Notes: generated from the sequence alone by a model not told the origin. A DNA stretch of 64,000 bases from Echinicola soli (GCF_006575665.1 NZ_CP041253.1:5149501-5213500); one strand, 5' to 3'. Positions 18,065 through 26,365 are shown, counted from the stretch's first letter. A program made the numbers and translations.

Positions 18065-18335
18065 TTGCATCATAAAGTTCATCTTTTGAAAGAATATTTC
18101 CAGAATTTGTAGGTTATTAATGTGGAAAGGCATTGTGTATAGCTACATCTCCCATAGTATAACCTTTTACTACAAGAAAACCGGAAAACGTTATTTTATC
18201 AAAGAGGAAATCATAAAATGGGTTATTTCCAAATCAGGTCAATCCAAGCTAAAATGAGTGAGATATCACCAAAATGGTCGGCTCAGGGACAGGAAGGGGA
18301 AATTTGAGACTGTCACCTCAACAATCCTTAATTAC

Positions 18336-19049
18336 TTAGAATTTATAGCCAAAAGAAACACCGAGGCCTATATTTTTGAGTTCTTGACCGGTATCGTAGT
18401 CTCCATATTTATATTGGAGGTTAGCCATGCCAAAATCCCCATTAACCTGAACACTATACCGTTCCATGAATTCGTATCCCAGTAGGAAACCTAAACCATA
18501 GTCCCAAGGCTCACCATAGTTATAGGTTCCCATGTCTCCAACTGAACCATCTTTTGTGAAATTCACATCTCCTTGTCGCTGTGCAAGCATTATATCATCA
18601 TAAAGCAAATCCGTTTCACTTTCCCAATTGCCCCCGAGTCCATAACCTATATAAGGCCCTGCTCCCACCAAAAGGCGCCCAGAGCTCCCTATCCTTGGTT
18701 TAAAAACGACATGTACAGGCATCACCAAATAAGATAAATTCACTTTGAACTCACTGTCTTCTCCAGTAACGGCAGACCATACACCTCTTCCTTTGAATCC
18801 TTTCCCTTGGTAAATTAAGGAAGGTTGTAAATAAATATCATTCCAAACCGGTACATCCAGGGTAAGACCAATTTGCATGCGAACAACAGGGTCAGTTTCA
18901 TCTACACTGCCGTCAGCTTGTGTAAACTTCGAATTGGTCATATTCATTCCCGCACGTACTCCCCATTGCACTTGTGCATCACTTAAGGTGGGGAAAAACA
19001 TGGTGAACACAAACAAAGAAAGGTAGGTAAAAAGCCATTTTCTCATCAT
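18336..19049 (-). CDS. Outer-membrane beta-barrel protein (PorT/OmpA-barrel type)
   Basis: The 237-residue protein has a signal peptide (about 1-25, ending LSDAQ), then alternating strands typical of an 8-stranded barrel: VQWGVRAGMNMTNSKF, LQIGLTLDVPVWNDIYLQPSL, LLVGAGPYIGYGLGG, and the final aromatic GVSFGYKF. The length and pattern fit the PorT/OMP_b-brl_2 families. The function is unknown. It is transcribed away from a TetR-type regulator gene 182 bp upstream, and an inverted repeat lies between them, so it is a likely target of that repressor. Confidence 0.8.
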   Translation of the reverse strand: MMRKWLFTYLSLFVFTMFFPTLSDAQVQWGVRAGMNMTNSKFTQADGSVDETDPVVRMQIGLTLDVPVWNDIYLQPSLIYQGKGFKGRGVWSAVTGEDSEFKVNLSYLVMPVHVVFKPRIGSSGRLLVGAGPYIGYGLGGNWESETDLLYDDIMLAQRQGDVNFTKDGSVGDMGTYNYGEPWDYGLGFLLGYEFMERYSVQVNGDFGMANLQYKYGDYDTGQELKNIGLGVSFGYKF

Positions 19050-19149
19050 AGTTAAAATTCTGTGTTGTCATCAAACAAGGATAAAATCCAGTGGTACCAG
19101 CTTAGAATAAAGCCGTTCTCCCTGTAAAAGTAGAGAACATAATCTTTCC

Positions 19150-19181
19150 AAGTGGTGACATAAATGAATTTGTTACCACTT
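19150..19181. promoter_or_regulatory. Inverted-repeat operator candidate for the TetR regulator
   Basis: AAGTGGTGAC (19150-19159) and GTTACCACTT (19172-19181) form a 10-bp inverted repeat with one mismatch and a 12-bp spacer. It lies in the divergent gap, 51 bp before the tetR start. Its size and symmetry fit a TetR dimer site controlling both directions. Confidence 0.55.
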
Positions 19182-19231
19182 AGTGATATAAATAGTATAT
19201 TCATCGCTGACTAACAAAATGAGGAGGTAAA

Positions 19232-19891
19232 ATGGCGAGAAAAATACCAGACGGAGAATTCCGAAACAAAGAACGTACGAAGTTAAAGCTAATAGATGCC
19301 GTGGGTGAGATCATCCGGACGCAAGGGTATACCAAACTGGGAGTAAACAATATTGCCAATACAGCTGGAGTCAGTAAAAAATTGATCTATCGGTATTTCG
19401 AAACTGCAGATAGGCTCATCGAAACCTATGTAAAAAGAAGAGACTATTGGATGGGTTTTGAAAATCGTTCAGAGGAAATGCTGGACCAACATAAGGCTGA
19501 CCATGGCAGGCAACTGCTTGAAAATATGTTAAAAAACCTGTTCGAACACATGTCTGCAGTACCCGAAACCCAAAAGATAATCCTTTGGGAAATTAGCGAA
19601 CATAGTAAGCTGATGCGAGAAATAAGTGAACGCCGGGAAGCCTTCGGAAGCGAAGTATTTAGTATAGCAGATGGGTATTTTAAAGATACCTCTGTCGATA
19701 TTCGAGCAATTACCGGATTGCTGTTGGGAGGTATTTACTATCAGATCCTCCATTCAAATGCTACAGGAGGCAGCTTTTGCGAAATAGAGAATCAAATAGG
19801 GGAACGTAGGGGCCGATTGTTCAACAGCATCGCAAATATTCTAAAATGGTCATATAAAGAGGCTGAGGAACAAAAAAAAGCGAAACAGTAA
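19232..19891 (+). CDS. TetR/AcrR-family transcriptional regulator
   Basis: The 219-residue protein has an N-terminal HTH (about 15-60, with LGVNNIANTAGVSKKLIYRYF) and a variable ligand-binding C-terminal domain. The start has a good Shine-Dalgarno-like GAGGAGG 7 bp upstream. It is divergent from the outer-membrane barrel gene with the palindrome at 19150-19181 between them, so it probably represses itself and that gene. The ligand is unknown. It ends 13 bp before the convergent radC gene. Confidence 0.88.
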   Translation: MARKIPDGEFRNKERTKLKLIDAVGEIIRTQGYTKLGVNNIANTAGVSKKLIYRYFETADRLIETYVKRRDYWMGFENRSEEMLDQHKADHGRQLLENMLKNLFEHMSAVPETQKIILWEISEHSKLMREISERREAFGSEVFSIADGYFKDTSVDIRAITGLLLGGIYYQILHSNATGGSFCEIENQIGERRGRLFNSIANILKWSYKEAEEQKKAKQ

Positions 19892-19904
19892 TAAAAAAAG
19901 GGCC

Positions 19905-20375
19905 CTAAAGCCCTCCCATATCAGCAAAGGAATAATAACCTTCCGCAGTGATGATGATATGGTCCATTACCGGTAAATCCAAAAGTTTGCCCGCCTTGAC
20001 CAATTTTTCTGTAACCTTTACATCACGGTCACTGGGTTTTAAGGTCCCGCCCGGGTGGTTGTGGGCAACCAAAATGGACGATGCGGATGCCTTCATGGCC
20101 GCAGCAAATATCAGTTTCAGGTCTACTACTGTTCCGGATGTACCACCGGATGAGGCATTGACAATTCCCAATACCCTGTTTGCCCGGTTTAGAAGGATCA
20201 CCTTGAACTCCTCAATGAATTCCAGTTTCGACTCGTCCCAGTTTGCCCTCAACACCTTGCTGGCACTTAGGGAAGAGACAATCTGTGGTTTTTCGGAGAC
20301 TTTTGAATTAGGGCGATAGCTTAACGTGATTTCGGCTACTTGGCCGGGAACGGGATTTGTGTTGTTGGTATCCAT
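19905..20375 (-). CDS. radC: RadC-family JAB/MPN-domain protein, copy 1
   Basis: This 156-residue short RadC form is a JAB metalloprotease-like domain without the N-terminal HhH region, as usually found on mobile elements. Metal-site residues are visible: Glu in the EEFKVILLN stretch and HNHPGG...S..D in AHNHPGGTLKPSDRD (about 102-116). The biochemical role of these proteins is unsettled despite the old DNA-repair name. Such genes are common in the leading regions of conjugative elements. The protein is nearly identical to the copy at 23560-24030 and differs at only a few N-terminal residues. It has the same leader as ardC. Confidence 0.88.
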   Translation of the reverse strand: MDTNNTNPVPGQVAEITLSYRPNSKVSEKPQIVSSLSASKVLRANWDESKLEFIEEFKVILLNRANRVLGIVNASSGGTSGTVVDLKLIFAAAMKASASSILVAHNHPGGTLKPSDRDVKVTEKLVKAGKLLDLPVMDHIIITAEGYYSFADMGGL

Positions 20376-20545
20376 AACATTTCATGTTTAAGGTTAGAAA
20401 TTAATTATGGAATCCCTCCAGCTTGAGGGCAAACAAGGCCAAGTGGCAACGGAATAAAGGATGGGCATGATGCGCAGGGATGCGTTTATGCCGTAAGCTC
20501 ATGGACGCCCTGTAGCCCGAAAGCTAACTTTGTGGAGTGATTAAT
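20376..20545 (-). promoter_or_regulatory. Structured leader of radC copy 1 (copy 2 of 3)
   Basis: It shares CGGAATAAA (20450-20458), TTTATGCCG (20485-20493) and TAACTTTG (20525-20532) with the ardC leader, at the same distances from the start codon. The inner stem is conserved. The outer stem is imperfect here, and GGGC/GCCC can pair further out. The loop between the stem halves is unlike the other copies in sequence. Confidence 0.6.
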
Positions 20546-20629
20546 GATTGTAATAAAAAGATTAACGGAATCTAGGTTAGCGGTTTACTTTATCAGCCGA
20601 AGTACCTTTCAAATAGGATACTTATGTTG

Positions 20630-20730
20630 TTATTCAAACAGTTGCTGTAGATATTCATTCAGTTCCTCCTCTTGCAGGTTGTACTGAATTATTTTTCCGT
20701 TGCTGTCGATCAAAAAATTGGAAGGAATTC
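20630..20730 (-). pseudogene. C-terminal scrap of a TlpA-type gene
   Basis: About 100 bp match the 3' end of the TlpA gene at 26366-27613. The reading IPSNFLIDSNGKIIQYNLQ followed by EEELNEYLQQLFE and a stop parallels IPSNFLIDKSGKIVQYNLK there. The match ends abruptly near 20730. Nothing upstream belongs to a gene, so this is a leftover of a lost paralogue. Confidence 0.7.
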
Positions 20731-20807
20731 GCCGGTATTAAAAAAAACAGAGAGGGCAAAGGCTTCGGTTACCCCATTTCCACTTTGCTTTAAGTGGTAA
20801 AAATCAT

Positions 20808-20886
20808 GAAGCCGTTAGGGATAGGAACGGCATCCTCCAAAGGAGATACAGTGGATAGCCCGGACTGAAAGGGCTGGCCCGCGCAT
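20808..20886 (+). ncRNA. Flavo-1-like RNA motif
   Basis: The stretch GATAGGAACGGCATCCT, a small TCC/GGA hairpin, then AGATACAGTGGATAGC and a GCCC...GGGC hairpin agrees with my recollection of the Flavo-1 RNA motif of Bacteroidota (GCGGCATCCTTTT...AAAAGATATAGTGGATAGC). The role of Flavo-1 is unknown. It lies in a gap with no other gene. A covariance-model search would be needed to confirm it. Confidence 0.5.
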
Positions 20887-21020
20887 GCATTTATTCACAT
20901 TCCGCCGATCCATTCGAAAAATCCAAGCTGTCTTTTCATGACTATTGATATGCATGCGTTTCAGGATTTGGGGTATTTTAGTATGTTGCCTACTCAAGCA
21001 AAACAAATAAAGGCTCATAG

Positions 21021-22163
21021 ATGAAAGTAGCTTACCATTTTAGGTGTGGGGATATTGAAGGAAGATACGACGGTGTTTTCTATCACCTTGTTTTTAACTG
21101 CCTTCTCCGGTTAAACGAACCCTTAATTTCTTCCAAGGTACTTATTGGGGATTTGTTGCTCTTTGGTTTTCTTCAAAAGGAAGTTCATCCCCAAAATTTC
21201 TTGAACTACTTATTTCAGGTTCAGGGAGATATTTGGGGGAGGATCCTTGCCGGGAAAGCAAATTATTTTATTGAAGATACGGTGTTTGTCATCTGTTTTG
21301 AAACGATCCCCAAAGAATTCGCCCATAGGCTGCACGAAGCCCTGATTGAAGAATAGCGCTATTTGGGTGCTTTAGAGATCGACTATTCCCTGGAGCTGCA
21401 CTGGTGGTTGTACGGTGAATGTATTGGTACCAGGTTCAGGTTACTGGACAAGGAAATCAATATCCTTATTGACAATAATGAGCCGGAAAGCCTGGACTAT
21501 GTGAGCGATGTCAGCCAACGTTTGGAAAATATCCCCTTTGACAGTATCAATACCGAATATTCCAATTATCGCTACAGCATCTTTGACGATAAGCACCATT
21601 ATGAAAATGCCAGAAGGGCTGCCGAATGGAAACAGGGAACCGACTCTCTTTTTTCAACGATTACCGATGAAATCATCGGCAAACTGACGGATACGGCGCC
21701 GGATTTGACCGATAAGCTCTGGTCGATCCATAAAACCTTTTCGAAAGCCGAAACAGGAGAGGATTATGCCCAGGCGATGACCTCCTGCCGTAGGGTTTTC
21801 GAATATGTTACCGATTGTTTGTTTCCAGCCACTGACGAAATCGTTGATGGGCATTCTTTAAAGAAAGACAAGTATAAGAACCGACTGCTGGAATTTGCCA
21901 AGCGGGAGTTTAAAAGCAAGGTAAATATAGACCTGATCGTAGCCAATATCTCTTCTCTATTTGATGAATGGGAGAAACTATATGCCTTATCCAATAAGGG
22001 GGTTCATGGCGATCCCCATCGGCAGGAGTGCCGGCGTTGTGTTTTACGGACTATATTGCTTTTGGATGACTTGATCTCGATTAAAAGAACCCCTTTTGAG
22101 GTAAACATAAAAGCTGATAAACTCATTGACCATTATAGAAGCAGGAACCCTGGTGATTCGTGA
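21021..22163 (+). pseudogene. Amber-interrupted gene, possible HEPN-like C-terminus
   Basis: Two frames, 21021-21356 (111 codons) and from 21363 on (266 codons, TTG start), are in the same phase and separated only by TAG at 21354-21356. Reading through gives one continuous protein of about 380 residues (ALIEE, stop, RYLGALEIDYSLELHWWLYG). The second part has no credible ribosome-binding site. I do not recognise the family. The C-terminal third (CRRVFEYVTDCLFP and later LSNKGVHGDPH) resembles HEPN-type helical domains of abortive-infection proteins. Its place beside an AbiEii toxin pair fits a defence role, but that is inference. Confidence 0.55.
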
Positions 22164-22239
22164 AATATTCCTGCGATATCCTAGCTGTAACCTGTCCCTT
22201 ATGAATTGATTTAAGCTGCTTTTTGCCCTCCGGTTCCCC

Positions 22240-22893
22240 TCATTCATTTTCTTTAAAAGCTATGATCATTTCTGTAATGTCTTCTTTGATAAACGGCCAA
22301 TATTTGCCCAAGAGACAGATTGGGTCAAAATCCTCATCTGCTACCGAGAAATCTGTGAAGTTATGGAGGATCAGCTCCCTTTCATGAGTGTAGGGGTAAC
22401 GACTTTCGTGCAGTTCCAGCATTTGCTCTATGGAATAGCAGTTGAGCAATTCGTGCAAATCCCAAAAATCCTTTTTGCGTCCCCCTCTCTGGACAACGTC
22501 TAGTTTCATTGCGATAATTTCTTCAATGGTGGCCATTCGAATGGAATCCAATTCCAGTTCGGGCTGAATGAAAGGGTCGGTATAAAATATATCGAGTTTA
22601 AGGGTGTTATCAGGATCCTGCCCTACAATATAGGACTTGCCGAAGGCGGGGATTAATCCCGATAAATGATCGATAAAAGGAAAGTGGTTTTCAAGGTACG
22701 TATGCAGGTTGTCAAAATCTATGGCCCCGTATTCTACATCACTGAACAGGTCAATGTCAACGGATTCCCTGTGTCCGATCTGCAGGCTAAGTGCTGTGCC
22801 CCCAACCAACCGAAACCCGTCAAAAGGTTCAGCGGCCATCAGTTGTTTCAGGCTGTCCAGAAGCAGCTTGTTTACCGTGTTGTAATAGAGCAT
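22240..22893 (-). CDS. AbiEii/AbiGii-type nucleotidyltransferase toxin
   Basis: The 217-residue protein has the minimal nucleotidyltransferase motif FRLVGGTALSLQIGHRES, then VDIDLFSD with the catalytic aspartates, and later LKLDIFYTDPF and AMKLDVVQRGGRKKDFWDLHELL. These are typical of AbiEii (DUF1814), the toxin of type IV toxin-antitoxin/abortive-infection pairs. Such enzymes transfer nucleotides to tRNA or other targets. The start overlaps the stop of the upstream gene as TAATG, so the two are translationally coupled. Confidence 0.85.
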   Translation of the reverse strand: MLYYNTVNKLLLDSLKQLMAAEPFDGFRLVGGTALSLQIGHRESVDIDLFSDVEYGAIDFDNLHTYLENHFPFIDHLSGLIPAFGKSYIVGQDPDNTLKLDIFYTDPFIQPELELDSIRMATIEEIIAMKLDVVQRGGRKKDFWDLHELLNCYSIEQMLELHESRYPYTHERELILHNFTDFSVADEDFDPICLLGKYWPFIKEDITEMIIAFKENE

Positions 22894-23384
22894 TATTTTT
22901 TAACAGTCGTGAGCCTGTAGGGAGCCGAATCCCGGCTATCCAAAACAGCCTGAATCCTATAGGTTCCATAAAACCGGGTGATTTCCTTTTTTTCCGCTTC
23001 ATTGCCCCGTTCAAAAACCCTTTGAATAACCGCCTTACCGTTTTTTTTCCAATCTATTTTTTGGATATCTGTATCCCAGAAAAGCGACTTGCGCAGCATG
23101 GACAGGTTGGGGGTTTTTGAGGGTAATGTGCTTTTCTCTTTTTGGATATCAAAATACGTTTGGAGCACCGCCAGGGTACCTTCTTCCAGTCCCAGCTTGT
23201 CCTCGATTTTCAGAGCCAAGGCAGTGTTCAGGCTTCTCCTGCCTTTGGTGATGGCGTTGAGGGTCTGCGGATATTCATGAATGGACAGGGCAAAGGGACG
23301 TTTTTTTATAGCACGTCTTTTCAGTTCCCGTTCCAGTACAATACCCGGGTGTATGCCTTTGTATTTTTCAATGTAAGCATTCAT
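22893..23384 (-). CDS. HTH-type antitoxin partner of the AbiEii toxin
   Basis: The 163-residue protein has an XRE/HigA-like helix-turn-helix near the N-terminus (IHPGIVLERELKRRAI, then FALSIHEYPQTLNAITKGRRSLNTA) and a basic C-terminal half (about 90-163). It overlaps the toxin start by one base. It is not the classical AbiEi fold (winged helix plus a long C-terminal domain). It belongs to the alternative HTH partner often seen with AbiEii-type toxins in Bacteroidota. It probably represses its own promoter, and the AT-rich DNA upstream (23385-23550) is the likely operator. Confidence 0.75.
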   Translation of the reverse strand: MNAYIEKYKGIHPGIVLERELKRRAIKKRPFALSIHEYPQTLNAITKGRRSLNTALALKIEDKLGLEEGTLAVLQTYFDIQKEKSTLPSKTPNLSMLRKSLFWDTDIQKIDWKKNGKAVIQRVFERGNEAEKKEITRFYGTYRIQAVLDSRDSAPYRLTTVKK

Positions 23385-23559
23385 ACCACAAATATAAGCA
23401 AAATTGTTTATATTTATTATTCTATAAAAGGGTATATAGAATTGATTTTACAACCGAACCTTTTGGATTTTGAGTATATCCGATGTAAAGTAATATTTTA
23501 ACCATTTTTATGAACATATATATGTAAATATTTATAGAATTATTAATAAAAAAAGAACC

Positions 23560-24030
23560 CTAAAGCCCTCCCATGTCAGCAAAGGAATAATAACCTTCGG
23601 CAGTGATGATGATATGGTCCATTACCGGTAAATCCAAAAGTTTGCCTGCTTTGACCAATTTTTCTGTAACCTTTACATCACGGTCACTGGGTTTTAAGGT
23701 CCCGCCCGGGTGGTTGTGGGCAACCAAAATGGACGATGCGGATGCCTTCATGGCCGCTGCAAATATCAGTTTCAGGTCTACTACTGTTCCGGATGTACCA
23801 CCGGATGAGGCATTGACAATTCCCAATACCCTGTTTGCCCGGTTTAGAAGGATCACCTTGAACTCCTCAATGAATTCCAGTTTCGACTCGTCCCAGTTTG
23901 CCCTCAACACCTTGCTGGCACTTAGGGAAGAGACAATCTGTGGTTTTTCGGAGACTTTTGAATTAGGGCGATAGCTTAACGTGATTTCGGCTACTTGGCT
24001 GGGAACGAGACTTTTGTTGTTGGTATCCAT
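23560..24030 (-). CDS. radC: RadC-family JAB/MPN-domain protein, copy 2
   Basis: The 156-residue product is almost identical to the copy at 19905-20375. I see differences only near the N-terminus (NNKSLVPSQ here, NNTNPVPGQ there), while all other base changes are silent. The metal motif AHNHPGGTLKPSD is intact. Its leader folds better than that of copy 1. Silent divergence with a conserved protein suggests that both copies are, or recently were, under selection, or that gene conversion acts between them. Confidence 0.88.
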   Translation of the reverse strand: MDTNNKSLVPSQVAEITLSYRPNSKVSEKPQIVSSLSASKVLRANWDESKLEFIEEFKVILLNRANRVLGIVNASSGGTSGTVVDLKLIFAAAMKASASSILVAHNHPGGTLKPSDRDVKVTEKLVKAGKLLDLPVMDHIIITAEGYYSFADMGGL

Positions 24031-24205
24031 AACATTTCATGTTTAAGGTTAGAAATTAATTATGGAAGCCGCCCAGCTTGAGGGCAACCAAGGCCATGTG
24101 GCAACGGAATAAATGAAGGCACTGTGGAAAGCCCTGTGTTTATGCCGGAATCTCATGGCCGCCCGGCAGCCTGAAAGCTAACTTTGTGGAGTGATTAATG
24201 ATTAA
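24031..24205 (-). promoter_or_regulatory. Structured leader of radC copy 2 (copy 3 of 3)
   Basis: The inner stem CGGAATAAA (24105-24113) / TTTATGCCG (24139-24147) and outer stem GGCCATG (24092-24098) / CATGGCC (24154-24160) are both well formed. The outer stem has a different sequence from that of ardC but the same place and symmetry, which is the compensatory pattern expected of a selected fold. TAACTTTG lies at 24179-24186. Confidence 0.6.
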
Positions 24206-24304
24206 ATCAAAGCCCGTTTTTATAGGATAGTTTTCCCATGATAAACATTGGAAATTGTACTATTGCCAATTATTGGAATAGTATAACTCCTATTTTCTAA
24301 ACTT

Positions 24305-25279
24305 CTACATGACCTTAATGACAATTTTTCCCTGTGTATGACCTGTTTCAATAGCTTCGTGGGCCTTGTGGATCTGATCAAACGGATACACCTCTGAGAC
24401 AAGTGGGGCTAACTCGTTTTTTTGAATTAAACCGACCAACTTCTTTAAAATTTCCCGGTGTCTTCCCGATGATGCTGACATGCCCATATATTCATAACTG
24501 ATGGTCCGGTTGTTCAATAAATTCTCATAACCGGTCAGGGCGTCATAATGAACCGGTAAGATGGTACATATATGGCCTGCCGGGCGAAGGCATCCGAGGG
24601 AACTGACAAAGGTATCGTTGCCCACCGTATCCAGGATCAGGTCAACTCCTTTTTGGCCGGTAATCTCCAGTACCTTTTTGGCTACATTTTCTTCCTTGTA
24701 GTTAATTACATGGTCGGCTTTCAAAACATCCCTGCAATATTGGAGCGACGCTGTACGGCTACTTGTGGTGATCACCCGACTTCCCGTCTTTTTGGCAAGC
24801 TGAATGGCAATATGGCCAACCCCTCCTGCTCCTGCCTGGATGAGTATGGTATGGCTTGGCTTCAATTTTAAGCGGTCAAAAAGTGCCTCGTAGGCAGTAA
24901 TACCAACCAAGGGTATGGCTGCTCCTATTTTGGGATCCAGCTCATCCACTTTCAGGCACATATTGGATTTTATACAGACGTATTCGGCATTTGCCCCGGG
25001 CAAAAAAAGGCTTGGCGATGCGATGATGTTATCTCCGGGGGAAAGGCCGATCACCTGTTGGCCAACGGCAGTCACTTCTCCGAACACATCATATCCCAAA
25101 ATAGCGGGGAAGGATCTTCCGGGATTTGGAATGGTCCTGATCCTACAGTCCGCCGGGTTTACGCTGGTATAATGGACCCTGACCAATACTTCATCTACTT
25201 TGGGGCTTGGCCTGTCCATTTCGATGATTTTAAATACCTCGGACGCTTTTCCCGTTCCCGTAATAACATTTGCTTTCAT
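24305..25279 (-). CDS. Zinc-less MDR-type NADPH:quinone oxidoreductase
   Basis: The 324-residue medium-chain dehydrogenase/reductase has an N-terminal GroES-like domain (about 20-110, with VHYTSVNPADCRIRT and LGYDVFGEVTAVG) and a C-terminal Rossmann domain with the NADPH motif QAGAGGVGHIAIQLAKK (about 148-164). Zinc-ligand cysteines are missing, which fits the quinone oxidoreductase/zeta-crystallin group. It reduces quinones or enones with NADPH. It lies 60 bp downstream of an AraC-type regulator gene on the same strand, which probably controls it. Confidence 0.88.
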   Translation of the reverse strand: MKANVITGTGKASEVFKIIEMDRPSPKVDEVLVRVHYTSVNPADCRIRTIPNPGRSFPAILGYDVFGEVTAVGQQVIGLSPGDNIIASPSLFLPGANAEYVCIKSNMCLKVDELDPKIGAAIPLVGITAYEALFDRLKLKPSHTILIQAGAGGVGHIAIQLAKKTGSRVITTSSRTASLQYCRDVLKADHVINYKEENVAKKVLEITGQKGVDLILDTVGNDTFVSSLGCLRPAGHICTILPVHYDALTGYENLLNNRTISYEYMGMSASSGRHREILKKLVGLIQKNELAPLVSEVYPFDQIHKAHEAIETGHTQGKIVIKVM

Positions 25280-25339
25280 AACTATTGCTTTTGGGACAAA
25301 TGTAGTTTTGACGGGACCTATCCTGTTATCAGATAGGTA

Positions 25340-26218
25340 TTAGGATTTATCCAATCGGTACTTTCTGACTTCCAAGGGACGGAGTCCGAATTTTCTTTTA
25401 AAGGCATTTGAAAAACTACCCGGGCTCTGATATCCGCAACGAAGGGAAATATCCGCTATGGGCTCATTGGTTTCCAGAAGAAGAGCATGGGCTTTCCGCA
25501 AATGATGGTCTGATTGATATTCAAACAGGGTCTTTCCCGTTTCATTTTTAAAGAATTTCTTTAGCTTAAAGGTGTTGATCCCCACTTCTTTTGCCAGGGA
25601 TGCGGTCGTCAGATAAGTATTGGAATTGTCCAGGATGTATTTCACTTGGTGGATTTTGTCCCTTTCCTGACCATCATAACCTGTCCAATATTTTGACCGG
25701 CCGAACAGGTCACAAAAGGAATGGAGTTGTTCGAGCATCATTTTCTCCATATGTAAACTGGACAATGGACTATTGCCCTGCTCATACCGGCTTATTCCGT
25801 TCAGCAATTCAAGATTTTGCGCAGAGAGTGGGAGATCAATGGCCTGCTCTTTAAAAAGTCCACTGTAGATTTGGTTCAGCTCTTCTACCAGGTTTTCTGA
25901 AAAATGCAAGTGGACCAGGTTGAACCTTTCACCTTTCCTAAGGTTTGAAAAGTATGCTTCCCGATTGGCCTTATAGAATAACGCCCTGCCACTTTTAAAG
26001 GAGTATAGATGCTTCTTCTGATGTGTCTCTGAATACCCACTGAGGCATAGGACAAGCTTGTAAAGTGGCTTTTCATAATCAACCCGAAGATGAAGTGCTT
26101 CTTTGGTATGAAACTGAAATGCATGTAGCGATGAACCTGACAAATTGTGGTAGTCCCGTTCTTTATAGAAATAATAGTCAGGTGATTTTTTACTGGTATT
26201 ACTGTTGCTTATTCTCAT
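25340..26218 (-). CDS. AraC-family transcriptional regulator
   Basis: The 292-residue protein has a divergent N-terminal sensor region (about 1-190) and a C-terminal AraC DNA-binding domain with two HTH units (about 195-290). The first reads LTTASLAKEVGINTFKLKKFF, the second PIADISLRCGYQSPGSFSNAF. It precedes the quinone oxidoreductase gene by 60 bp and probably activates it in response to a small molecule, possibly an electrophile. That last point is inference from the neighbour. Confidence 0.88.
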   Translation of the reverse strand: MRISNSNTSKKSPDYYFYKERDYHNLSGSSLHAFQFHTKEALHLRVDYEKPLYKLVLCLSGYSETHQKKHLYSFKSGRALFYKANREAYFSNLRKGERFNLVHLHFSENLVEELNQIYSGLFKEQAIDLPLSAQNLELLNGISRYEQGNSPLSSLHMEKMMLEQLHSFCDLFGRSKYWTGYDGQERDKIHQVKYILDNSNTYLTTASLAKEVGINTFKLKKFFKNETGKTLFEYQSDHHLRKAHALLLETNEPIADISLRCGYQSPGSFSNAFKRKFGLRPLEVRKYRLDKS

Positions 26219-26254
26219 ATATCTCCGTAATCAGTCCAAAACAAATCCTATAAA

Positions 26255-26345
26255 GTCCTGTGAACCGCCATGTCCTACGATGGTGTGGGAAGCGCTCCAT
26301 GGGCTAATGATGCACGATCTTCTACTCGATTTGCAGGAGAACTTT
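26255..26345 (+). mobile_element. Probable 3'-end remnant of a group II intron
   Basis: GTCCTGTGAACCGCC, then ACGATGGTGTGGGAAGCGCTCC and finally TCTACTCGATTTG resemble the domain V-VI end of Bacteroidota group II introns (typically ACGGTGGTGTGAGAGGCGC and CTACTCGATTT). The catalytic hairpin is shortened and no reverse transcriptase is nearby, so it would be dead. The call rests on recalled motifs. Confidence 0.4.
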
Positions 26346-26365
26346 GCTAATGATGTGCTGATGTC

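Larger units (their letters stand above)
19892..20545 (-). repeat. Direct repeat, copy 1: radC plus leader
   Basis: About 650 bp match 23547-24205 in the same orientation. The coding parts differ at only about a dozen positions. The leaders differ more, chiefly in one variable loop. The two copies flank 3 kb containing an interrupted gene and a toxin/antitoxin pair. Confidence 0.85.
23547..24205 (-). repeat. Direct repeat, copy 2: radC plus leader
   Basis: This is the second copy of the block at 19892-20545, same orientation, 3.65 kb apart. Homologous recombination between the copies would delete the interrupted gene and the toxin/antitoxin pair and leave one radC. Confidence 0.85.

Noticed and set aside
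20815..21018. 67-codon minus-strand frame beside radC copy 1
   Set aside because: It is antisense to the Flavo-1-like motif, has no ribosome site and shows a non-protein composition (Cys/His/Arg-rich).
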